Source of the DNA: Hyphomicrobium sp.
Lineage (GTDB): Bacteria; Pseudomonadota; Alphaproteobacteria; Rhizobiales; Hyphomicrobiaceae
DNA: 64,000 nucleotides
Assembly (NCBI GenBank): GCA_002928515.1
Contig: PERI01000003.1
Coordinates: 434,001 to 498,000 of the forward strand
Reading direction: 5' to 3'
A program made the position numbers and the translations under genes. This document shows, one piece after another, positions 17,042-26,383 of the stretch (its first letter is position 1; every line of letters starts with the position of its first letter). Below the pieces are notes generated by a model, which saw only the letters and a list, made by a program, of their open reading frames with translations, did no database searches and was not told the DNA's origin.

Positions 17042-17935
17042 TTGCCAACATCCCAACATCGTCCGCTTGAAGGGCTGCCGCCGATCATCGCTCATGCAGG
17101 TGATCTTTTGCAGCATTACGATGTGTTGTTCTGCGATGTGTGGGGCGTGGTTCATAATGGCATAACGGCGTTTTCTGGGGCGTGCGAAGCTCTGCAAAAA
17201 TTTCGCCATGGTGGTGGTATCGTCATTCTTGTTTCTAACGCACCTGTGCCGAAACATCGCGTCGAGGCTATGTTGGCGAGCCGCCACGTCCCGCGTGATG
17301 CGTGGGACGATATCGTCTCATCGGGAGATATTGCCCTCGCTCATGTCGCCGCCCGTGGCTTCAAGAAACTCTATTGCATTGGGCCGCAAGACCGCGATCA
17401 GGCTTTGTTTGGTGCGCTCTCTGGAAAGTCCGTCCCTCTTGATGAAGCTGAGGCCATCATCTGCACAGGTTTGACGGATGACCGTCATGAAGTGCCGGAC
17501 CATTACATACCCTTGCTTGAGCGCGCGAAAGCGCTGCGCCTGCCATTCGTGTGCGCCAACCCGGATTTTGTCGTCGATGTTGGCGGTACGCTGCTGTATT
17601 GCGCAGGCGCTATCGCCGATCTTTACGTGCAGATGGGCGGCGACGTCTATTGGGCTGGAAAGCCGTATCTCAGCGCTTATGAGACGGCACACGCACGTGC
17701 TGAAGCGTTGAAGGATGCGAACATTGCGCGCAGCAAAGCGCTGGTGATCGGTGACGCTGTGCGCACAGACTTAAAGGGTGCTGAGAACTTTGGTTGCGAT
17801 GCTTTATTTGTTGCCTCCGGCATCCATCGTCATGAAACGATGGATGGCGAAACGTTATCGCTTGAGAAGCTTGCAAAACTTTTTACTGCAGACGCACCTA
17901 AAGCCATCGCTGCGATGATCAAACTGGCTTGGTAA
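17042..17935 (+). CDS. HAD hydrolase, class IIA (TIGR01459-like)
   Basis: The motifs of a HAD phosphatase are present: FCDVWGVVHNG (motif I, residues about 29-39, with the nucleophile aspartate), VILVSNAP (motif II), GKPYLSAY (motif III lysine) and VIGDAVRTDLKGAENFG (motif IV). The large class IIA cap and the length of 297 residues match the alphaproteobacterial TIGR01459 group, relatives of NagD with unknown natural substrate. The start is a TTG at 17042 with no strong ribosome site, so it is tentative. Confidence 0.85.
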   Translation: MPTSQHRPLEGLPPIIAHAGDLLQHYDVLFCDVWGVVHNGITAFSGACEALQKFRHGGGIVILVSNAPVPKHRVEAMLASRHVPRDAWDDIVSSGDIALAHVAARGFKKLYCIGPQDRDQALFGALSGKSVPLDEAEAIICTGLTDDRHEVPDHYIPLLERAKALRLPFVCANPDFVVDVGGTLLYCAGAIADLYVQMGGDVYWAGKPYLSAYETAHARAEALKDANIARSKALVIGDAVRTDLKGAENFGCDALFVASGIHRHETMDGETLSLEKLAKLFTADAPKAIAAMIKLAW

Positions 17936-17944
17936 TTCGGCTTT

Positions 17945-18952
17945 CTATTCCTTTGGCGCAACGGTGGGTGGTGGCTCATTTTTCGGTCGCTTCGGGTGGG
18001 GGCCATCCGAGAAGCTATTGAACACGACATCGGGCGATGTCGTGTTGTGCTGTGATGGTGACAGCCGACCTGTCCAAATGTCGGTGGCTCTCGCAGTTCC
18101 AAATGTCATGATGTTATCTTCGCGCCAGCCTTTAGCGCCTGGCTCTCGCACCGCGATGCGCGCGACATCGTTATTGAATTCCGTCACATACATCGAACGC
18201 AGCATGGCGAATGGGCCTTTATCGATGGCGCGATCGAACGCGACATCTAATGCAAGCCGGTTGCTATCGACGCTGGCCATTTTCACCGTTGCCGAGCCCC
18301 CACTCTCAAAATGCAGTGTAAACGTGCGCGATTTTGGATCGAACACTACTTCTTTGAATTTCACGATGGGGCGCCCTTCGACTTCGACTGGGCCAACGAG
18401 AAACGACGATCCGTATCCGGTGTTACGCATGTTGGGTGGCGTCATGGGGCGTGGGCGCCAATAGCCATCTTGCGGGTAAAGCACGAGCACTTCTTCCGCT
18501 CCATCCGACCGCAAAACCCAGACTTGTAACAGGTGAAGGCCCTTCTCTACCCTGTCGCCGATCCGAACGATGGCATTCGACGGACGCCAAAAAGCTGGGA
18601 ATGCGTAGCCGACGACCCACAATTCAGTTTCTTCGTACAAGGTGACTTTGCGCGGCTGTCCCGGTGCTGCGTAAGAAGGATCAGCGCTCATATCGCAGGC
18701 TGTCCAGTCGGCTTCAAAATTTTGCCGCATGCCCGCGGAGAGATAAACCGGATGCGCAGCTTCGATACGGAATGACCGCACATTCTTGTTGGTGAGCGCG
18801 AGAGCGACATTGTCTTTTTCGGCACATAGAACTTGCTCGCTCTCGTTTTTAACGTCAACGGCAAGACCGTCGAGCGAAGCTGCCATTGACGGGCGTACGT
18901 CCAGCGCTAATGCTGCGAACAGAGCAAATGCTATTGATAAATTTATGCGCAT
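17945..18952 (-). CDS. Hypothetical secreted protein
   Basis: I do not recognise the family. The ATG at 18952 has GGAG about eight bases upstream and opens a good signal peptide (MRINLSIAFALFAALALD, cleavage near SMA). The mature protein contains VYLSAGMRQNFEADWTAC, WVVGYAFPAFW, GYWRPRPMTPPN and a proline-rich tail (KRPKNEPPPTVAPKE); the central part looks beta-rich. It lies downstream of the FkbM and opgH genes on the same strand, so a role in periplasmic glucan or envelope biology is possible but unproven. Confidence 0.6.
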   Translation of the reverse strand: MRINLSIAFALFAALALDVRPSMAASLDGLAVDVKNESEQVLCAEKDNVALALTNKNVRSFRIEAAHPVYLSAGMRQNFEADWTACDMSADPSYAAPGQPRKVTLYEETELWVVGYAFPAFWRPSNAIVRIGDRVEKGLHLLQVWVLRSDGAEEVLVLYPQDGYWRPRPMTPPNMRNTGYGSSFLVGPVEVEGRPIVKFKEVVFDPKSRTFTLHFESGGSATVKMASVDSNRLALDVAFDRAIDKGPFAMLRSMYVTEFNNDVARIAVREPGAKGWREDNIMTFGTARATDIWTGRLSPSQHNTTSPDVVFNSFSDGPHPKRPKNEPPPTVAPKE

Positions 18953-18998
18953 ACCAAACTCCGAGACGATGAAGCATCTTGTGCTTCTTATCAGGAGT

Positions 18999-19748
18999 TT
19001 AGTCGGCATCAAGGCGGATGGCGTAAATATCGCCGGAGTTCGCGGCATGCGGCAAATCGCGAATGAAATGTGCCATCTCTAATTCATTCACCCACCGACC
19101 AAACTTGAGGACTTGGCTTTCCCCGTGTGCAAAATCAAACCCGTACGTGCCTATTTTTGATAGCTGCGCGAGACATTCAACGGCGACATCGCGCGCGATC
19201 GTGGTGAGTTCAAATGAAAGGGCGGGAATTGGCGTCGATAGTCCCTCCAGCACAGCATGTTCGAAGCCTTCGACGTCGATCTTTATAAATGAGGGCAATC
19301 CATACGTGGAAATGAGATGATCTAGAGTGGTGCATTCAACGGCCATCGCGCCATCCCAATTCTGCCCTTGCCAGCCTTCTTTTCCTGAGGCGTTGGCAAC
19401 AAATTCTGATGAGGCCGTCGATACCGTTGGATTATTAGAATTGATACGCAGCGTGAGTTGACCGCCACTGTTGGAAGCGGCTTTTTGGAGCAAGACAACA
19501 GAGTCGTCGTGGCCATGGATTAAACGCAAGGCACGAAACATCAATGGTTGCGGTTCCATTGCGATCACGCGCGCGCCAAGTCTGCGAAACGATGAGATGC
19601 GGTCGCCCGCGTGCGCTCCCACGTCGAAGACGAGGTCGCCTGGCTTGATGAACTTTCGATACAGCGCGTCCATGGCAGCCTTTGGCGCATCCGCGCCATG
19701 ATAGAGGCGGAGGGATGTGTAAACGCCTTGTAGAGCCGTCGAGACCAC
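18999..19748 (-). CDS. FkbM-family methyltransferase
   Basis: A Rossmann methyltransferase fold is visible: GDLVFDVGAHAGDR (SAM-binding motif I, about residues 37-50), ARVIAMEPQPLMFRALR (motif II), and the FkbM hallmark FIKIDVEGFEHAVLEGL. FkbM enzymes O-methylate sugars or polyketides. The gene sits three bases downstream of opgH on the same strand and is likely co-transcribed, so it may methylate the glucan or another saccharide; that is an inference from position. Confidence 0.85.
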   Translation of the reverse strand: MVSTALQGVYTSLRLYHGADAPKAAMDALYRKFIKPGDLVFDVGAHAGDRISSFRRLGARVIAMEPQPLMFRALRLIHGHDDSVVLLQKAASNSGGQLTLRINSNNPTVSTASSEFVANASGKEGWQGQNWDGAMAVECTTLDHLISTYGLPSFIKIDVEGFEHAVLEGLSTPIPALSFELTTIARDVAVECLAQLSKIGTYGFDFAHGESQVLKFGRWVNELEMAHFIRDLPHAANSGDIYAIRLDAD

Positions 19749-19751
19749 TGG

Positions 19752-21584
19752 TTAGCGCTCCGCCTGAAGCGTATGGGCCTTACGAGACATCATGAGAATT
19801 TCTTGCGGTGGCGCAAAGTCTTCTGGTATTCCAACCAGTCTGTGACGTTGCATCCACTGACCTAAGCACGGGTCGGCTGTGATGACCGCGAATGGAATGG
19901 CGAGCAGATATCCAGCGGTGAGCGGCAAACTCCAAAGAAGTGTCTCTTGCGAGATCAATAGCAACGCACCCCAGACCCAAAGTCCGAAAATCAATTGAGG
20001 CCACAGCGCTGCGGTCGCAGCCGACCACGACAGACCACGCGCATCACGCTGTTGTCCGCTCCAGACGATCGACTTGCCAAATATCAATCCAATCATGAAG
20101 AGCGATGTTCGGATGGTTGTGACAGCGCCTTGTAGAAACGCAAATATGACTTCCACCCCACAGCTCAATGCAAAGCGCCATGCACCACCAAAGCGGCGAA
20201 CTTCGCCAGGTGTCAGAATGGCATCGATGGTGCCGGCGATTTTGGGGCTGAGATACATCAACAGAAAAGTCACATAGAGGGCTTGGGCTGAGGCGACGGG
20301 AAAGTCGGCGATGGTTTGGGCTTGTGCGGCGGCAAACGGCAAAGCTGCAATCATCAATGTCCATGCCGGGATGCCGACAAACATCAAGATCGCCCACACA
20401 AGTTGGAAGCGGCTCACGCATTTCAAACCTGGAGAATTGAGGAGTTTGAGATACTGCATATTGCCTTGGCACCAGCGCACATCGCGACGAATGAATTCCA
20501 AAGCGTCGGGTGGATTATCTTCATACGATCCCCCTTCAACCGGCATCACACGCACTTCGAAACCGGCACGTCGCATCAATGTCGCTTCGACCTGATCGTG
20601 CGACAGCACATGCCCACCCAATGGCGGTGAACCCGGTAGAATTGGCAAGGCGCAGTGTTCAAGAAACGGTTTGATGCGAACAACTGCGTTGTGCCCCCAG
20701 AACGGGCCGCAGTCGCCAACCCACCATGCTTGACCCATCGTATAGGCGCGCATGCCCAAACGCATCCCGAACTGGAAAATGCGCGCGAACGCAGACGACG
20801 ATGGCGTACCGACGACGAGACTTTGGAGTATGCCGATTTTTGGATACGCTTGCATGATGCGCACGAGCTTGACGATGTCATGCCCGACCATCAAGCTGTC
20901 CGCATCCAGCGGCAGCATCAGTTCGAAATCGCCACCCCAGCGTTGGCAAAAATCGCGAACGTTCCCGGCTTTGAAGCCAGTATTTGAAGCGCGTCGGCGA
21001 TAGATGATACGCGCATTATCGGGGTCGGAAGCGCGCCAACCTGCAACGGCCTTCTGTTCCGCGTCCCCGACTGAAGCGATGTCGGTGTCACTCAGTACAA
21101 AATATGAAAAATGCCGCCCCTCGCCTGTGGCATCGAGACTCTCTTTTACGATTTTAAGCCGCTCGATCGCGCGCTCCGGCGCTTCGTTTCGCAGCGTCAT
21201 CAATACGGCTGTTTTTGCGATGACAGGCGTTGGCCCATCGCCGGCGGCGACAAATGGAGCGACATTCGAAATACCGTCGCGGACTGCGTGCAACTGAAAT
21301 AGGCCGATTGCGGCGTTCCAAAATCCGAGCACTAACCATGGCGTGCCAATCATGAAGCAAGCGAAAAGCAGCACATCCAATGCCGACAACCCGCCCGCAC
21401 TTAGAATTGTCCAGGCCCACCCTAGCAAGCCGAACCACGTCGTGACATTCAAGATTAAGACTAACCAACGTCGGCGAACGAGCGTGGCGTTTGCCTGAAT
21501 GCCTGCGGGTGTCGTAAGGGGTGTCGGTGTCGTGCTGATTGCATCAGCGGTTGCCGCATCGGCGATTTTTTGAACGTCAACCAT
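19752..21584 (-). CDS. opgH: Glucans biosynthesis glucosyltransferase H
   Basis: This inner-membrane processive GT2 polymerises glucose from UDP-glucose into osmoregulated periplasmic glucan. Two N-terminal helices (LVLILNVTTWFGLLGWAW and the next) lead into the catalytic domain with AVLMTLRNEAPERAIERL, LPLDADSLMVG (aspartates near residue 227) and the RRDVRWCQGNMQYL motif (near 365). Several membrane segments follow. The usual partner opgG is absent from the window. The start is only 21 bp from the divergent dehydrogenase gene, so promoters must overlap the coding ends. Confidence 0.92.
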   Translation of the reverse strand: MVDVQKIADAATADAISTTPTPLTTPAGIQANATLVRRRWLVLILNVTTWFGLLGWAWTILSAGGLSALDVLLFACFMIGTPWLVLGFWNAAIGLFQLHAVRDGISNVAPFVAAGDGPTPVIAKTAVLMTLRNEAPERAIERLKIVKESLDATGEGRHFSYFVLSDTDIASVGDAEQKAVAGWRASDPDNARIIYRRRASNTGFKAGNVRDFCQRWGGDFELMLPLDADSLMVGHDIVKLVRIMQAYPKIGILQSLVVGTPSSSAFARIFQFGMRLGMRAYTMGQAWWVGDCGPFWGHNAVVRIKPFLEHCALPILPGSPPLGGHVLSHDQVEATLMRRAGFEVRVMPVEGGSYEDNPPDALEFIRRDVRWCQGNMQYLKLLNSPGLKCVSRFQLVWAILMFVGIPAWTLMIAALPFAAAQAQTIADFPVASAQALYVTFLLMYLSPKIAGTIDAILTPGEVRRFGGAWRFALSCGVEVIFAFLQGAVTTIRTSLFMIGLIFGKSIVWSGQQRDARGLSWSAATAALWPQLIFGLWVWGALLLISQETLLWSLPLTAGYLLAIPFAVITADPCLGQWMQRHRLVGIPEDFAPPQEILMMSRKAHTLQAER

Positions 21585-21605
21585 AACCGGACCTATTAAC
21601 CTGCA

Positions 21606-22661
21606 ATGAATGACCAGGACGACACATTAGGGACCCGTCGTGCTGCTGCTAGGCGCAGCCAAGGCCAGATCGTCGTCGCCCGAGCGCTTTGGTACGTCAA
21701 GGCTGGCGTCGCAGAACTTCGGACGGAGCGGCTGAACCCGCCACGAGGCGATGAGGTCCGGGTCGCCACGCGCTACAGCGCCCTCAGTCGAGGTACTGAA
21801 CGTCTGGTATCTCTGGGCGAAGTTCCTCAAAGCGAATGGAGCCGCATGCGTGCCCCCATGCAATCGGGCGAATTTCCATTCCCTGTCAAATACGGCTATT
21901 CGGCGACAGGCGTTGTTACTGCAGGCGCGGAAACCCTGATAGGCCAGCGCGTATTTGCCTTGCATCCGCACCAAGACCATTTTCAAGTTTCGGCCAATGC
22001 GGTCGTCGCTTTGCCAGATTCTGTGTCCGACAAGCGCGCTACGCTTGCCGCCAATATGGAAACCGCTCTGAACGCGCATTGGGATGCTGGAACTGCGCCC
22101 GGCGACAAAATTCTGGTCGTCGGTGCTGGAATCTTGGGTTTGCTCACCGCTTATCTCGCGCGTCGCATTGCCGGAGCTGATGTCACTTTGACGGATATTG
22201 ACGGATCGCGCGCAGCACTTGCGGCTTCGTTAGGCATTCCATTTGTTCCCCTGCGCGATGTTCGCGATGACAACCAGATTGTCTTTCATACCAGCGCGAC
22301 CGGAGCCGGATTGCAGACGGCACTTGATGGAGCAGGATTCGAAGGCCGAATTATCGATTTGAGTTGGTATGGCACGCGCCCGATAAGCATTAACTTAGGC
22401 GGCGCATACCATAGTCGTCGATTACAATTGATTTCGTCTCAAGTTGGGCATGTTTCGCCTCGACAACGTGCAACTACGAGCCATCGGGCGCGTTTGATTA
22501 AAGCAATCTCTTTCCTGGACGACCCCGACCTCGATGTTCTGGTTTCTGACGAAATTGGCTTTGATGATTTAGCTGTCGCTTTGCCACGCATATGGTCAGG
22601 AGTTGAGGGCAGCTTGCCGCCTGTCATTCGCTATCTCGCCGACGAAAGGATCGCTCCGTAA
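21606..22661 (+). CDS. Medium-chain dehydrogenase/reductase lacking zinc ligands
   Basis: The nucleotide-binding motif VVGAGILGLLTAYLAR (about residues 173-188) and the N-terminal half (VRVATRYSALSRGTERLV, FPVKYGYSATGVV) identify the MDR superfamily. The protein has no cysteine at all, and the GHE motif is replaced by KYGYSATG, so neither catalytic nor structural zinc can be bound in the usual way. It is the first of four rightward genes: its stop overlaps the PTPS-like start by one base, and the GT and MT genes follow with overlaps. I infer a reductase step on a shared small-molecule substrate; the substrate is unknown. Confidence 0.78.
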   Translation: MNDQDDTLGTRRAAARRSQGQIVVARALWYVKAGVAELRTERLNPPRGDEVRVATRYSALSRGTERLVSLGEVPQSEWSRMRAPMQSGEFPFPVKYGYSATGVVTAGAETLIGQRVFALHPHQDHFQVSANAVVALPDSVSDKRATLAANMETALNAHWDAGTAPGDKILVVGAGILGLLTAYLARRIAGADVTLTDIDGSRAALAASLGIPFVPLRDVRDDNQIVFHTSATGAGLQTALDGAGFEGRIIDLSWYGTRPISINLGGAYHSRRLQLISSQVGHVSPRQRATTSHRARLIKAISFLDDPDLDVLVSDEIGFDDLAVALPRIWSGVEGSLPPVIRYLADERIAP

Positions 22662-23065
22662 TGTATTCCGTTGAAGTCCGCGACCGGATCATGATTGCAC
22701 ACTCCCTGCCCGATCCGTTCTTTGGCCCGGCTCAATATATGCATGGCGCAACATTCGTGGTTGACGTGGCTTTCTTTCGCGAATCCCTCACGGCGCAGAA
22801 TGTGGTCGTCGATATTGGCGCAGCACTTGACGTACTCAGTCAAACACTCAAACCGCTGAACTATCAAAATCTCGACGCTTTACCCCAATTCAAAAACATT
22901 CTGACGACAACAGAATACCTCAGTAAATATATCTTCGATGCCATGTCCCTTGCCGCACGCTCGGGAGCACTCGGCGTTGATGGGCAAGGGCTTGCTAAAA
23001 TTCGAGTGACGCTGTCTGAAACGGATTTGGCACGCGCCACCTTTGAGGGACCAGCCGGTGCCTGA
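22661..23065 (+). CDS. 6-pyruvoyl-tetrahydropterin synthase/QueD-like protein, catalytically atypical
   Basis: The 134-residue protein has the T-fold layout of PTPS/QueD: IAHSLP (H14 aligns with the first zinc histidine), MHGATF (H28 keeps the second, but the third of HGH is alanine, A30), VVVDIGAALD, TTEYLSKYIFD (E85) and a pterin-anchoring LSET (E120). The catalytic cysteine is missing and the LDHH segment with the catalytic histidine reads LNYQN. The pterin pocket therefore seems kept while standard lyase chemistry should be lost. It overlaps the glycosyltransferase gene by 8 bp. I infer a new activity or a binding role on a pterin-like molecule. Confidence 0.78.
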   Translation: MYSVEVRDRIMIAHSLPDPFFGPAQYMHGATFVVDVAFFRESLTAQNVVVDIGAALDVLSQTLKPLNYQNLDALPQFKNILTTTEYLSKYIFDAMSLAARSGALGVDGQGLAKIRVTLSETDLARATFEGPAGA

Positions 23066-24104
23066 GGCCATTTTTGCAATTCCTGGCGACTTGAGAAGTC
23101 CGACAGGCGGCTATGAATACGATCGCCGATTGATCGAACTACTTCCGGCATTCGGCGTCAGTGTACAGCATGTCGCCTTGCCTGCATCATTTCCAAATCC
23201 AAATGCTGCGGATATCAAAACCACTGCTGGTTTGCTCAATGGTCATGACGAGGACGCCACACTCCTCATCGATGGATTGGCTTATGGCGCATTCCCCCGC
23301 CCATTGCTGTCCCAACTGAAGGGCCGCGTCATTGCGCTCGTCCACCATCCGCTATTTTTGGAAACCGGCCTACCACATGCGCGCAAAGTGGAACTCAAGA
23401 CGTGCGAAGGTATCGCTTTGTCGCGTGCCGACCACATCATCGTCACCAGTCGTGCCACTGGGCGTATTCTGATTGAGAACATGGCAATTGATCGGGAAAT
23501 GGTGACGGTCGCAGAACCAGGTACGGATCCAGCCAGCCGCGCGACAGGTACCGGTTCACCATTGCATATATTGGCGGTCGGTGCGGTGTTACCGCGCAAA
23601 GGTTATGATCTCTTGGTCGAGGCGCTTGCTCCACTGACCGATCTCGATTGGCGGTTGACTATTGCAGGTGCTCTGGACCGACACCCTGCAGCGGTCGAAA
23701 CAGTGCAATCTCTAATCGATAAGCATAAGCTGAACGATCGCGTGGTGCTTGCAGGGAAAGTCGTGCCCGCGACGTTGCAGCGATATTATGAAAGCGCTGA
23801 TCTCTTCGTGTCAGCGTCTTTATTTGAAGGCTACGGTATGGTTCTAGCCGAGGCGATGGCGCGCGGTCTTCCTATCGTGACAGCGACGGGCGGTGCTGCT
23901 GGTGATACGGCTGGCAAGGCGGCTGCCCTCCACGTCGAAGCTGGCAACGTCGAAGAACTCACGATCACACTACGGCGCGCGCTCACCGACAAAAAGTTGC
24001 GCGACCGTCTGGCCGATGCGGCATGGGAAGCGGGTCGCACTTTGCCTACTTGGCATGAGACAGCACGGCGCGTTGCCGCCGTTATTCTTGGTCTTCGACC
24101 ATGA
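23058..24104 (+). CDS. Glycosyltransferase family 4
   Basis: A GT-B enzyme with the GT4 C-terminal domain: ILAVGAVLPRKGYDLLVEAL, VVLAGKV, YYESADLFVSASLFEGYGMVLAEAMARGLPIV, which holds the donor-binding E-x7-E. The N-terminal domain includes SPTGGYEYDRRL. The GTG at 23058 with GAGGG eight bases upstream is chosen as start and overlaps the PTPS-like gene. In cyanobacteria a GT4 enzyme glycosylates tetrahydrobiopterin, which makes its pairing with a PTPS-like gene suggestive. The donor is not predictable from sequence. Confidence 0.87.
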   Translation: MPEAIFAIPGDLRSPTGGYEYDRRLIELLPAFGVSVQHVALPASFPNPNAADIKTTAGLLNGHDEDATLLIDGLAYGAFPRPLLSQLKGRVIALVHHPLFLETGLPHARKVELKTCEGIALSRADHIIVTSRATGRILIENMAIDREMVTVAEPGTDPASRATGTGSPLHILAVGAVLPRKGYDLLVEALAPLTDLDWRLTIAGALDRHPAAVETVQSLIDKHKLNDRVVLAGKVVPATLQRYYESADLFVSASLFEGYGMVLAEAMARGLPIVTATGGAAGDTAGKAAALHVEAGNVEELTITLRRALTDKKLRDRLADAAWEAGRTLPTWHETARRVAAVILGLRP

Positions 24105-24943
24105 CAACGTTTTCGTCCGAATGGCTGAAATTACGTGAAGCAGCAGACATCAAGGCGCGCAATCGCGAGGTGTCGAACGCACTGTCCGCTCGCTTTGCAC
24201 AACGCAACGAAGTCAGCGTCGTCGATCTTGGCTCTGGCACAGGCTCCAATTTGCGTGCTACCGCGCCGCTTCTTCCCAATCTGCAAACTTGGACACTGGT
24301 CGATCACGACAGCGCGCTCTTGGACAGTGCGCGGCGTGCGTTAAGTTCTTGGGCTGACACGGCGCAGCCTCACGCAGACTATGCTGCGGGCCTAACATTG
24401 ACCAAGGGATACGCGACAATTCACGTCCATTTTCTGCAATGCAATTTGGCCAGCGATCTCCATACGGCTTTATCTCAACGCGTCGATCTCGTCACGGCTT
24501 CAGCTCTGTTCGATCTCGTGTCCGCTGATTTTGTACGTGCGTTTGCCCATGCCATCGCAGACCGCCGCGCGGTTTTTTACGGCGCACTGACTTATAATGG
24601 CATTCAACGCTGGCAGCCGCATCGGCCAACCGATAGCCAAATGACGAGCGCCTTTCATCGGCATCAGTTGGGTGACAAAGGATTTGGTCCGGCATTGGGG
24701 CCGATGGCATCCGCCCACCTCGCCGATCAGTTTCGCCTCAATGGCTATCTTGTGCTTGAAGGCGAAAGCCCATGGCAGCTTTCGCGCAATGATCGGATGT
24801 TGATCGACGAATTGGTGCGCGGCCACGCCATGGCTGTGGCTGAGACCGGTGCCGTCGATATCAAAACCATCGAAGCTTGGGTCAAAGTCCAGCGGACCGG
24901 GGCAGAAACCGGTCACACTGACATTTATGCGGTGCCGACCTGA
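24101..24943 (+). CDS. Class I SAM-dependent methyltransferase
   Basis: The SAM-binding motif VVDLGSGTGSNLRA lies near residues 39-52 and the acidic motif II WTLVDHDSALLDSARR follows. The rest (VDLVTASALFDLVSADFV, WQLSRNDRMLIDELV) fits small-molecule methyltransferases of about 280 residues. It overlaps the GT4 gene by four bases (ATGA), so it is translationally coupled and likely acts on the same product. Confidence 0.87.
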   Translation: MTTFSSEWLKLREAADIKARNREVSNALSARFAQRNEVSVVDLGSGTGSNLRATAPLLPNLQTWTLVDHDSALLDSARRALSSWADTAQPHADYAAGLTLTKGYATIHVHFLQCNLASDLHTALSQRVDLVTASALFDLVSADFVRAFAHAIADRRAVFYGALTYNGIQRWQPHRPTDSQMTSAFHRHQLGDKGFGPALGPMASAHLADQFRLNGYLVLEGESPWQLSRNDRMLIDELVRGHAMAVAETGAVDIKTIEAWVKVQRTGAETGHTDIYAVPT

Positions 24944-24950
24944 GCCCGGA

Positions 24951-25550
24951 TCAGACTATCCGTTTTGGTAGCATCCGCTCGACAACGCGATCTTTGCGCA
25001 CCGCGCGATGATAGATAGCGGCGGCAAAGTGCAACGCAATTAAAGCCAACAGCGCCCAGCCCAAATACTCGTGATAGGCAAAGACTTGCTCTGAGAATTT
25101 TTCATCTTTTGCTGTAACCGCCGGCAACGGAATGCCAAACGCAGATAGTGCGCCGTAATAAGAGACGCCGATGTAACCTGCAATCGGTACTGCGAGTAGC
25201 AACAGATAAATCGACCAGTGCGTCAGATGACTGATGCCGACCAGTGCAGGCGGCACGGAATTGTCAGATGGCGGAGCACCTGCCGTTAAGCGGTAAAACA
25301 GACGCAAAACAACCAACGACAAAATTGTAATGCCCAAAAGTTTATGGCCGTCGTAGAGGTTGCCCGTGGTGGCATCAAACAATCCCGTTTTGGTTTCGCC
25401 TGCCGGGTCGGTGTAGACCATCTGATACCCGCGGTACGTCATATACATGCCGAGCGGAAACTGAATGAGCAAAAGCACTACCGTCAGCCAATGAAAGCCG
25501 CGCGCTGCGGGTGAGTAAACGGGAATGTCATAGTCGCGATGTTGGGCCAT
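24951..25550 (-). CDS. Cytochrome b561-type membrane protein
   Basis: Four membrane helices with the histidines that bind b hemes are visible: ARGFHWLTVVLLLIQF (H20), DGHKLLGITILSLVVLRL, HLTHWSIYLLLLAVPIAGY and HEYLGWALLALIALHFAAAIYHRAV. Such proteins pass electrons from quinol or to periplasmic partners. The ATG has AAGGAT in the final codons of the upstream RibD-like gene six bases away, so the two are translationally coupled. This suggests, without proof, an electron supply for the same pathway. Confidence 0.85.
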   Translation of the reverse strand: MAQHRDYDIPVYSPAARGFHWLTVVLLLIQFPLGMYMTYRGYQMVYTDPAGETKTGLFDATTGNLYDGHKLLGITILSLVVLRLFYRLTAGAPPSDNSVPPALVGISHLTHWSIYLLLLAVPIAGYIGVSYYGALSAFGIPLPAVTAKDEKFSEQVFAYHEYLGWALLALIALHFAAAIYHRAVRKDRVVERMLPKRIV

Positions 25551-25556
25551 GGGCGC

Positions 25557-26345
25557 TTATCCTTCGGACTTTCCACTCAGATCACAATCGAACACCACAT
25601 CCCCATCGTCAAGAACATGTACGCGCGTGGGGGGGCGCAAAGCGTGCTCAAGTTTGGCGATAGGTGCGAGTGACAATCCTGTGACGCCTGAACCGAGGAT
25701 CATCGGCGCCATCAGAATATGCAAGCGATCTACAGCGTCGGCATCGATAAATCGCGAAACTGTCGATGCTCCGCCTTCAACAAGAATTTTACCCAACCCG
25801 AGCTTAAACAGACCCTGCATGATGGCTCGCGGCGCAAGACCGCCGTTCGTTGACGGAATGATAAGCGTCTCGGCCGCATAGGCGACGGGAAGATGGTCCC
25901 CGCGCACCACGATGCAGCGTTCGCCGTCATCGGCCAAGCATTTGGCTTCAGGCGTCAGTTTACCGTTGGGATCGATGATGACGCGCGCCGGACTTCGACC
26001 AGGAACGCGACGCACGGTGAGACGCGGATTGTCCGCAAGCACGGTACCGATGCCGACGACGACAGCGTCCACGTGCGATCGGAGCCGATGCACATGATCG
26101 AGCGCGGATTTGCCGTTGATCCAGCGCGACTCTCCTGACGGGGTCGCGATACGTCCGTCGAGCGACTGGCCGAGTTGGGCGATGACATAGGGTCGATCGC
26201 TCGGTGCATTGATGAGCGGCAGCAGAAGATCGTCGTAAGACGATAGAAGAGTCGAGGCCGCTTTGGTGTTGGGGGGCTCTGTTGGCTGCGACGGCATGAG
26301 CGGCGTGACGACCTTGATGTTTCGCAGGCGCGCGGTGATAACCAC
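25557..26345 (-). CDS. RibD C-terminal (reductase) domain protein
   Basis: Only the NADPH-dependent reductase domain of riboflavin enzyme RibD is present, not the deaminase: YVIAQLGQSLDGRIAT, SRWINGKSALDHVHRLR, AVVVGIGTVLADNPRLTVR, KILVEGGASTVSRFID and LMAPMILGSG. The fold reduces aminopyrimidine ribose phosphates and is related to dihydrofolate reductase. A stand-alone domain near a GTP cyclohydrolase II gene (30492-31127) points to a pteridine or pyrimidine side pathway or to a split riboflavin enzyme. The start is a GTG at 26345, or an ATG at 26297. Confidence 0.85.
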   Translation of the reverse strand: MVITARLRNIKVVTPLMPSQPTEPPNTKAASTLLSSYDDLLLPLINAPSDRPYVIAQLGQSLDGRIATPSGESRWINGKSALDHVHRLRSHVDAVVVGIGTVLADNPRLTVRRVPGRSPARVIIDPNGKLTPEAKCLADDGERCIVVRGDHLPVAYAAETLIIPSTNGGLAPRAIMQGLFKLGLGKILVEGGASTVSRFIDADAVDRLHILMAPMILGSGVTGLSLAPIAKLEHALRPPTRVHVLDDGDVVFDCDLSGKSEG

Positions 26346-26383
26346 TTTGGCTTAGTCGATACCTATATGGCCCGGACGGGGAC

